Assembly: GCF_044547355.1 (NCBI RefSeq)
Contig: NZ_JBIUAG010000047.1
Location: forward strand, 1 to 64,000
Direction of reading: 5' to 3'
DNA: 64,000 nucleotides
Origin: Kutzneria sp044547355
GTDB lineage: Bacteria; Actinomycetota; Actinomycetes; Mycobacteriales; Pseudonocardiaceae
Part shown: one piece after another, positions 57,948-64,000 of the stretch
Numbering within the stretch: the stretch's first letter is position 1
How the letters are laid out: each line of letters starts with the position of its first letter
Notes under the pieces: model-generated
Database searches by the model: none
What the model was told of the DNA's origin: nothing
Seen by the model: the letters and a program-made list of their open reading frames with translations, nothing else
Position numbers and translations under genes: made by a program

Positions 57948-60248
57948 GTGATCTACCGGTCGCCGAGCCGGAATCTGTTCGGCCCGCACGTGCGCGACCT
58001 CGCCGTCGCCGCCGACGGCACGAGCGCCGCCCTGACCTGTTTCAACTGGGACCACAACCTTTACGGCCTGGACCTGGAGACCGGCGCGACGACGTGGCGG
58101 CAGAAGGCCGGGCATTTCTTCGCCTACACACCAACGACTCACGCCGCCGGGTTTGCCGCCGCCGGCTTCGACCTCGACACCGCCGAGGGGCATCACCTCT
58201 ATCTCCTCGACGGATCCGGCGAGGCCCAGCGGCGGTTCGCGTTGTTCGGGCTGCCGAAGAAGGCCACCGACTTCGCGTTCACCGAGTGGCAGTACGACCC
58301 GGGGCTAGTGAACTTCGCCGTCGGGCCGGACGGTTCGTGGGTCGCCACCTCCGGCGATCTCGGCCTCGCGGTGTGGAGCGCCGACGGCACCAAGCGGTGG
58401 GCCCACGAGTGGTGGCAGTCGCGCCGCGACCCGCAGCGGCTGCTGGCCCTGGACAACGAAACCCTGGTCACCTTGTCCGACAACACGGTGACCGCACTGG
58501 CCACAGTGGACGGTTCGATCCGGTGGGCGGTCACCGCCCCGCAGTCCGGCGCCTTCGGCGGCGGCGTGGCCAGCGCCGACGGCCACACCGTGGTGGTCTG
58601 GTCCCGGGCCGAGAGCGGCCGGGTGCTCGTGATCCGCGATGGCGTGCTCACGGCCACGATCCCGGCCTCGATCACCGAGCTGTCGGTGTCGGCCGACGGC
58701 TCGCTGCTGGTCGGCGTCTCGGGCCGCCAGCTCAAGGCCTACAACGCGGCCGGCAGTCTACTGTGGACGTACACCGGGGACGATCTGCTGCGCCGTCCCA
58801 GGGTTTCGCCGGACGGCTCACGAGTCGCGGCCGGCAGCGAGTTGGGCACCCTGGTGGTCCTGACCGGGGCCGGCGTTGTCGTCGGCACGCCGGACCTGCG
58901 CGCCCTGCCGGTGCCGGCGTGGCTGCCGAGCGGTGATCTGCTGGCGGCGACGTGGATGGGCACCGTGGTGCGCTTCGGCCCGGATCTCCGGGTGAAGTGG
59001 CGAACTGTGTTGGCCCCCACCGAAACCGACGCCCGTAGGACCCTGCGGACCCCGGATCAGACGCCGACGTCCCGCATGAGCGGCTGGGGCAACACGGTCC
59101 CGCGCCGGCCGCTGAGCCCGAACCTGCTGGCCCAGACCACGGCGTTGATCACCCCGATGTGGCTGCGGCACGGCCTGCCGATTCCCTCGAACGAGGCGGC
59201 GTTGCAGTGGAACGTCAACCCCGAGCACGAGGTCCCGCACCTCATCAGCTACCAGAGCACCGACTGGTACGACGGCCGTCTCCAGCCGCCGAACCGGCCA
59301 TGGCTGCGCTGGCGGGACGTCGGCAACGCCGTCGGCACCGACGTCGCCATCCAGCTCGACGCCTTCCGGACCCTGGTGCGGGTCGACGGCATCAGCGTGG
59401 CCGAGCACCCGGACCACCCCGAGTCCTGGCTGACCGACGTGTTGTTGCAGTGGTACGACAACGCGACCGGGGTCTGGCACGACGGACCGATGGTGTTGGG
59501 CGACATCCAGCGCGACGGCTCGCCGACCGTGGTCCACAGCCACCGGTTCGACCCGGTCGTCGCGTCGAAGTTCCGTCTGGTCAAGACCGCCGGCGGCGGC
59601 TGGCCCAGCGGCAACCTGCGGCTGAGCGAACTCGTTCTGCACGGCCAGATGCTCGGCAACTCGCATCCGGACGTCGTGGCCGGCAACGCCGTGGCCGTGC
59701 TGTTCGACGGCCAGGAGCGCGATGTGGCCACGTTGCCGGGATCGGGCAAGCCGTTCCGGACCGTGGCCGGCGGCGGGGTCGCCGGCGGCAACTACCTCGA
59801 CCTGCCGGACGAGTCGTACGCCACCGGGTACTACACCTACCAGTTCGGCGAGGCGCTGCCCAACTGGGACTTCGTGATCGCCGAGAACCCGACCGCCGGC
59901 CAGTACCGGTACCTGCGCTTCTACTGGAAGGCCAGCACGACCAAGCCACCGGCCGGGATCGGCCTGCGCGTCGGGCTTGCCGGCGTGGCGCCGGGGGTGT
60001 GCGTCGTCGCCGGCGCGTTCCACTTCCCGACGGAGAAGATCTACCGCGCCGAGATCAACGCCGACATGCCCGGCGCCGGCTGGAGCCGGGCCACCGGCGG
60101 CGACATCGACCTGTGGACGGCCATGGGCGGACAGCCGATTCCCTTGCAGGGACTCAACCTCCAGACCCTCGGCGGCGGCGCGTCCTTCGACCGGCTGCTG
60201 CTCGGACGGACCGTGGCCGACCTCGACGCGTGCGAGCGGGCGCACTAG
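57948..60248 (+). CDS. PQQ-like beta-propeller protein, C-terminal part of the split gene
   Basis: The frame gives 766 residues (GTG 57948), starting IYRSPSRNLFGPHVRDLAVAADGTSAALTCFNWDHNLYGLDLETGATTW. The first 340 residues are PQQ/WD-like propeller blades (LYLLDGSGEAQRRF, AVWSADGTKRWAHEWW, VTALATVDGSIRWAV). Then come beta-sandwich, carbohydrate-binding or discoidin-like modules (RPWLRWRDVGNAVGTDVAIQLD, YYTYQFGEALPNWDFVIAENP). If one T of CTTTCC at 57939-57943 is removed, the upstream frame runs on as YAVAPLPAVIYRSPSRN, giving a single protein of about 1928 residues. As an independent gene it has no ribosome site. Its stop overlaps the convergent esterase stop. Confidence 0.75.
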   Translation: MIYRSPSRNLFGPHVRDLAVAADGTSAALTCFNWDHNLYGLDLETGATTWRQKAGHFFAYTPTTHAAGFAAAGFDLDTAEGHHLYLLDGSGEAQRRFALFGLPKKATDFAFTEWQYDPGLVNFAVGPDGSWVATSGDLGLAVWSADGTKRWAHEWWQSRRDPQRLLALDNETLVTLSDNTVTALATVDGSIRWAVTAPQSGAFGGGVASADGHTVVVWSRAESGRVLVIRDGVLTATIPASITELSVSADGSLLVGVSGRQLKAYNAAGSLLWTYTGDDLLRRPRVSPDGSRVAAGSELGTLVVLTGAGVVVGTPDLRALPVPAWLPSGDLLAATWMGTVVRFGPDLRVKWRTVLAPTETDARRTLRTPDQTPTSRMSGWGNTVPRRPLSPNLLAQTTALITPMWLRHGLPIPSNEAALQWNVNPEHEVPHLISYQSTDWYDGRLQPPNRPWLRWRDVGNAVGTDVAIQLDAFRTLVRVDGISVAEHPDHPESWLTDVLLQWYDNATGVWHDGPMVLGDIQRDGSPTVVHSHRFDPVVASKFRLVKTAGGGWPSGNLRLSELVLHGQMLGNSHPDVVAGNAVAVLFDGQERDVATLPGSGKPFRTVAGGGVAGGNYLDLPDESYATGYYTYQFGEALPNWDFVIAENPTAGQYRYLRFYWKASTTKPPAGIGLRVGLAGVAPGVCVVAGAFHFPTEKIYRAEINADMPGAGWSRATGGDIDLWTAMGGQPIPLQGLNLQTLGGGASFDRLLLGRTVADLDACERAH

Positions 60249-62014
60249 ACGACCTGGCGGCCGGGCTTGAGCATCACCGCCGGTGGCTGCTCACGCCCGC
60301 GCCAGCCGCTGGTGTCCGTGCCGGCGGGCGCGTGGCGGGCCAGGAAGTCGGCCATGGTGGTGAAGATCTCCTGGTCGCTGACCGGCTGCCAGCCGTGCGG
60401 CTGGCCGACGCCGTAGATGAACTGGAAGTCCGGCTTCGGACCGGTGAGCTTGTCGGTCTTCTGCTCGAAGAGCTGGACGCCGTTGTTGAGGAAGTAGGTG
60501 TCCTCGGTGCCGACGTAGACGTGCAGCCGGCCGGCGATCTTCGGGCCCAGCGTCGCCCAGTTGGCGGTGACGATGCTCGACAGCTCGGAATGCTGCTGCC
60601 AGTAGGCGGCGACGGTGTGGTCGACGGCGCCGGTGCGCTTGTCCCAGATGGGGCTGGGATAGCCGTCCTTGCCCTGCGGGCCGAACACCGCCTGCCAGAT
60701 GTCCCACTGCCCCTGGCTGCGGCCGCGCGAGGCGACCGCCCGCTCGTAGGCGTTCTCCTGACCCATGGTCCACCAGGTGTCGCCGGTCCTGCGCCGGGCC
60801 GACGGGCGGGGCACCACCTCCCAGGGATTGTCGATGACGTAGGCGTTCGCGTCGTCGTAGAGGTTGACCAGCTGGTGGGCGCGGAAGTCCAGCGGATCCG
60901 GGTAGCCGGCCCAGGCCCCGGCGTAGAGATCGGGGTAGAGCACGAGGGTGGCCGCCGCGATCCAGCCGCCGGTGGAGCCGCCGGTGACGGTGCGGCCCCA
61001 GCGCTGGCCGATGGTCCGGAACCGCCGGTCGACGGCCGGCAGCAGCTCGGTGTTGATGGCGTCGCCGTAGGGGCCGAGGTTGGCCGAGTTCACGTTGTAC
61101 GAGTCGTCGTAGAACGGGTTCTCGCTGCGGACCTGGACGGAGATGAACCGGGTGGCGTCGGCCGACACCCACCAGCGGGAGAAGTCGTCGCCCAGCGCCT
61201 CGTCGAACCCGTGCGGCCGGCCGCCGCCCTCCGCGTAGTGGCCGACCTCCAGCTCCATCGGGTAGCGCACGTGCTGGTTGGCCGGTGAGTCGTAGCCCTC
61301 GGGCAGCAGGATGTCCGCGCCGAGGTAGACGTCGCGGCCCCAGAACCGGCTGAGCAGCTCCGAGCGGATCTTCATCCGCTTGACGTGCTTGGACTCGGCG
61401 GGATTGCCCTGCTGCCCAGTGCCGCCCGGCGGGATCGGGTCCACCGGGCCGATCACCTGGTCCAGCGTCAGACGCACGGTGCCGGTCCGCCCGTCGATGC
61501 GGATCGTCTTCGGGGTGGAGTAGACGTTGCCGGGCGAGTGCCAGATGTCGCCGCCGTCGCCGCTGGGCCAGTGCACCTGCACCACCGAGCCGTCCGAGCG
61601 GCGGTTGGTCTCGTACGTGGTGAAGAAGCCCTGCACGACGTACTCCCCGGGCGGGATGTCGGCGAAGCTCGCCAGCGGCGCGCCGACCACCTCGTTCCCG
61701 TCCCTCAACACGATCGCGGCACCTGGGCGCATCATCGGCACGTCCAGGCCGAAGAACGGCACGCTCAGCGGCACGCTGTCCTGGAGGTTGTCCCTCGGTT
61801 CGGGCGCGTCGTCGCTGAGGTCGCCCGTGCGCGCGATGATCACGAACGCGCGGCCGGCGGTCGGCTTCACCCCGGTGACCGTGAGCGCGAACGACACCCC
61901 GCCCGGCCGCGAGTCCGGCTCTGCCTCGGCCGTCGCCGCACCGGCCAGGCCGGCGACCGCGCCGATCGAGCCGGCCACCATCGCCCGCCTGGTCAAGCGT
62001 GCCCTGTCCGCCAT
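60245..62014 (-). CDS. Tat-exported esterase (putative esterase family)
   Basis: The 589-residue protein begins with a twin-arginine signal (LTRRAMVAGSIGAVAGLAGAATA, cleavage near residue 30). After an Ig-like N-terminal domain (about 40-190) comes an esterase-D-like alpha/beta hydrolase with nucleophile Ser347 in VTGGSTGGWIAA, Asp in the VYVGTEDTYF segment and a final GQPHGWQP His. GTGGAGGG precedes the ATG; upstream in-frame codons are rejected because they would precede the Tat motif unnaturally. A secreted or envelope esterase acting on an unknown ester, maybe on the same glycan or ester material as the convergent propeller protein. Confidence 0.88.
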   Translation of the reverse strand: MADRARLTRRAMVAGSIGAVAGLAGAATAEAEPDSRPGGVSFALTVTGVKPTAGRAFVIIARTGDLSDDAPEPRDNLQDSVPLSVPFFGLDVPMMRPGAAIVLRDGNEVVGAPLASFADIPPGEYVVQGFFTTYETNRRSDGSVVQVHWPSGDGGDIWHSPGNVYSTPKTIRIDGRTGTVRLTLDQVIGPVDPIPPGGTGQQGNPAESKHVKRMKIRSELLSRFWGRDVYLGADILLPEGYDSPANQHVRYPMELEVGHYAEGGGRPHGFDEALGDDFSRWWVSADATRFISVQVRSENPFYDDSYNVNSANLGPYGDAINTELLPAVDRRFRTIGQRWGRTVTGGSTGGWIAAATLVLYPDLYAGAWAGYPDPLDFRAHQLVNLYDDANAYVIDNPWEVVPRPSARRRTGDTWWTMGQENAYERAVASRGRSQGQWDIWQAVFGPQGKDGYPSPIWDKRTGAVDHTVAAYWQQHSELSSIVTANWATLGPKIAGRLHVYVGTEDTYFLNNGVQLFEQKTDKLTGPKPDFQFIYGVGQPHGWQPVSDQEIFTTMADFLARHAPAGTDTSGWRGREQPPAVMLKPGRQVV

Positions 62015-62087
62015 TCGGCCCTCCACCCCTCGGGTTCGTGTCGGTGCCGACCCATCATGGTGATCGCGACCGGCCAAGGCCAGGCCG

Positions 62088-63584
62088 CTATTTCCCGGCC
62101 TGCGCATAGCGTTGCCGCAGCGGGCCTTTCACCAGCTTGCCGGTGGGGGTGCGCGGCAGCTGGTCGACGAACTCCACGGCGCTGGGCGCCTTGTAGGCGG
62201 CGATCCGAGCCTTCACGTACTCGATGAGCTCGGCGGCGTCCGGGGCGGCGTCCGGCGCGGGCTGCACCACGGCCAGGACCCGTTCGCCCATCTCGGGATC
62301 GGGCACGCCGATCACCGCCACGTCGGCGACCGCCGGATGCAGCGCCAGCACGTTCTCCACCTCCTGCGGGTAGATGTTCACCCCGCCGGAGATGATCATG
62401 AAGGCCTTGCGGTCGGTGAGATACAGGTAACCGTCCTCGACGTGGCCGATGTCGCCGACCGTCGTCCACAGTGGATGGTCGGGGTGCTCGGCGCCGCGGG
62501 TCTTCTCGGGATCGTTGTGGTAGGTGAAGACCTGCTCGTCCCGTTCGAAGTAGACGACGCCGGTCTCGCCGGCCGGCAGTTCTCGCCCCTGCTCGTCGCA
62601 GATGTGCAGCACGCCCAGGATGGCGCGCCCCACCGAGCCCTGATGCGCCGGCCACTCCTCGGGCCGCATCCACGTCAACCCGATGGCCTCGGTGCAGGAG
62701 TAGTACTCGTGCAGGATCGGGCCCCACCAGTCCTGCATGCGCTGCTTCACCTCGACCGGGCACGGGGCGGCGGCGTGCACCGCGGCCCGGTGGCTGGACA
62801 GGTCGTAGCGGGCGCGCACCTCGTCGGGGAGCTTCAGCATCCGCACGAACATCGTCGGCACCCACTGGCTGTGCGTGACCCGGTAGCGCTCGATCGCCTT
62901 GAGCGCCTCCTCGGCGTCGAACCGGTCCATCACGACGGCGGTGCCGCCCAGCGCCTGCACCGCCGCGCACACCCGCAGCGGCGCCGCGTGGTAGAGCGGG
63001 GCGGGGGAGAGGTACACGGTGTCCGGCCCGAATCCGAGCTGCCCGCCGAACAGCCGGACCATCGAATCCCCCGGCTCGTCCACCTGGCGGTCGGGCAGCG
63101 GCGGCCGCACCCCCTTGGGTCGCCCGGTCGTGCCCGAGGAGTACAGCATGTCCCCGCCGCGCGGCTGGTCGGCCAGCGGCTCGGTCGACCCCGCGGCCAG
63201 CTCGGCGGCGTAGTCGGGGCCGTCCATCCGCACGACATAACGGATACGGTCCGGCGCCGCCGCGGTCATGCCGGGGCCGAGGAACAGCGCCTGCGCCCCG
63301 CTGTCGGTGAGGATGTAGTCGACCTCGTCCGGGCTCAGGTGGCGGTTCACGGCCGTCACGTACAGCCCGATGCGCTGCGCCGCCCAGTACACCTCGAACA
63401 CCCGGGGATCGTTGCCCGACAGCAACGCCACCACGTCTCCGCGCCGGAACCCCTTGTCCAGCAACCGATGCGCCAGGCGCAGCGAGTTCTCCTCCAGCTC
63501 CCGATAGGTGATCGCCGCCCCCGTGGCCGACATGATCACCGCCGGCCGGTCGGGATCGGTCACCGCGTGCGCGCCCGGGTACAT
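62088..63584 (-). CDS. Acyl-CoA ligase (FadD-like AMP-binding enzyme)
   Basis: The 498-residue ANL enzyme has ATP motif MLYSSGTTGRPKGV at 146-159, YYSCTEAIGLTWM, the hinge region LYLTDRKAFMIISGGVNIYPQEVEN and the C-terminal catalytic Lys in LPRTPTGKLVKGPLRQRY. The ATG at 63584 with GGAGCAGG before it gives a normal length; a longer frame would run into the upstream gene. It activates a carboxylic acid, probably medium/long-chain or aromatic, to its CoA ester. The preceding MoaF-like gene is on the same strand 76 bases upstream. Confidence 0.92.
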   Translation of the reverse strand: MYPGAHAVTDPDRPAVIMSATGAAITYRELEENSLRLAHRLLDKGFRRGDVVALLSGNDPRVFEVYWAAQRIGLYVTAVNRHLSPDEVDYILTDSGAQALFLGPGMTAAAPDRIRYVVRMDGPDYAAELAAGSTEPLADQPRGGDMLYSSGTTGRPKGVRPPLPDRQVDEPGDSMVRLFGGQLGFGPDTVYLSPAPLYHAAPLRVCAAVQALGGTAVVMDRFDAEEALKAIERYRVTHSQWVPTMFVRMLKLPDEVRARYDLSSHRAAVHAAAPCPVEVKQRMQDWWGPILHEYYSCTEAIGLTWMRPEEWPAHQGSVGRAILGVLHICDEQGRELPAGETGVVYFERDEQVFTYHNDPEKTRGAEHPDHPLWTTVGDIGHVEDGYLYLTDRKAFMIISGGVNIYPQEVENVLALHPAVADVAVIGVPDPEMGERVLAVVQPAPDAAPDAAELIEYVKARIAAYKAPSAVEFVDQLPRTPTGKLVKGPLRQRYAQAGK

Positions 63585-63660
63585 GGCCTGCTCCAATCCG
63601 TTGGCCCACCCAGGGTGCTGCTCCTTGGCGGGCGTCGTCCAGCCCCCGTGTCCGATGTGC

Positions 63661-63993
63661 TCAGCCGCGATCGACGCGCGTGATCTCGCCGATGTCGAAG
63701 AACTCCCACTGGTTCGGCGGCACCACCGCGGTGGTGTGCACCGCGGCGGACCGGAAATCGAAGAGCATGGCCGTGTGCACACCGGGTTTCATCAGCCAGG
63801 AGACGAGAAACAGTTCCTCCCGTATCTCGCGCGCCCGATACGGGACCGGTCCGATCTCCTCGGCGCCCGGGTAGTCCCAGCGGTGAAAGACGAGCTCGTG
63901 GGCGCCGAACGTCATGCGGTACTGGCCGCCCGTGGAGTAGGTGTATTCCACGGTGGCGCCGGCCAGCGCCAGCGTGGTGGGGCCGCCGATCAC
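63661..63993 (-). CDS. MoaF-like small protein, possibly cut by the window edge
   Basis: About 110 residues are visible with a lipocalin-like beta pattern: YSTGGQYRMTFGAHELVFHRWDYPG, then IREELFLVSWLMKPGVHTAMLFDF and a closing PPNQWEFFDIGEITRVDRG. It resembles MoaF/phenolic-acid-decarboxylase-like small barrels. A GTG near 63993 may be the start, but the frame remains open to the window end, so the true N terminus may lie outside. It is upstream of the acyl-CoA ligase, so may share its pathway. Confidence 0.65.
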   Translation of the reverse strand: MIGGPTTLALAGATVEYTYSTGGQYRMTFGAHELVFHRWDYPGAEEIGPVPYRAREIREELFLVSWLMKPGVHTAMLFDFRSAAVHTTAVVPPNQWEFFDIGEITRVDRG

Positions 63994-64000
63994 GTCCGTC

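Overview
The window is high-GC DNA with many GTG starts, Shine-Dalgarno sites of the GGAGG type and tightly overlapping ATGA/GTGA gene junctions. It encodes actinobacterial families (DUF222-HNH genes, CGNR regulator, TIR/WD40 nSTAND protein, several MDR dehydrogenases). This suggests a soil actinomycete, perhaps in or near the Pseudonocardiales; genus cannot be fixed from the sequence. I see no rRNA, tRNA, CRISPR array or intact insertion sequence. One assembly gap (10 N inside a poly-G/poly-C artefact) lies at 13599-13822.

Layout. 1-1.6 kb: a DUF222-HNH gene bracketed by inverted copies of a hairpin repeat. 1.6-4.6 kb: TetR regulator, then a coupled VOC protein / 81-aa protein / alpha-beta hydrolase set. 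4.7-17.4 kb: a catabolic region with an aryl-AMP ligase, a HyuA/HyuB-type ATP-dependent carboxylase pair, four dehydrogenases/reductases (three MDR, one SDR), MarR, a SnoaL-like protein and a BBE-type flavoenzyme. Three intergenic regions here share a near-palindrome related to GTGTCRANTANTCGACAC, implying one regulon. The logic resembles acetophenone-type ketone carboxylation.

17.5-23.6 kb: a four-gene minus-strand operon, each junction overlapping by a few bases: GNAT protein, LuxE-like acyl-protein synthetase, a LuxC-like acyl-CoA reductase fused to a PaaK-like adenylating domain, and a second PaaK-like enzyme. It is a carboxylic-acid reductase module without luciferase and is one of the two most unusual loci. 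24.0-34.8 kb: LysR, an SsuD-like monooxygenase, an acyl-CoA dehydrogenase-like enzyme, and a minus-strand operon with hydrolase, ketopantoate-reductase/rhodanese fusion, SsuCB-type transporter, two lipoprotein binding proteins and a GlcD-like flavoprotein; best read as organosulfur (sulfonate) uptake and desulfurisation.

34.8-40.6 kb: CGNR regulator, PhoU, an HxlR/NAD(P)H-oxidoreductase pair with two matching operators, a small secreted protein, a second DUF222-HNH gene with a 20-bp tandem repeat and the same hairpin repeat, and a small membrane protein behind a possible SigB-type promoter. 40.6-49.2 kb: Lrp plus a PLP decarboxylase; LysR plus a six-gene acyl-CoA catabolic operon (phosphotriesterase-like lactonase, MDR dehydrogenase, NTF2-like protein, acyl-CoA dehydrogenase, class III CoA transferase, FAS1-like hydratase).

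49.2-54.3 kb: a two-gene operon of a four-TM DUF4231/SLATT-like protein and a TIR-nSTAND-TM-WD40 protein, a candidate conflict (antiphage) system and the other most unusual locus. 54.5-60.2 kb: a very large beta-propeller/glycosidase-like protein apparently split by a single-base frameshift. 60.2-64 kb: Tat-exported esterase, acyl-CoA ligase and a MoaF-like small protein running to the window edge.
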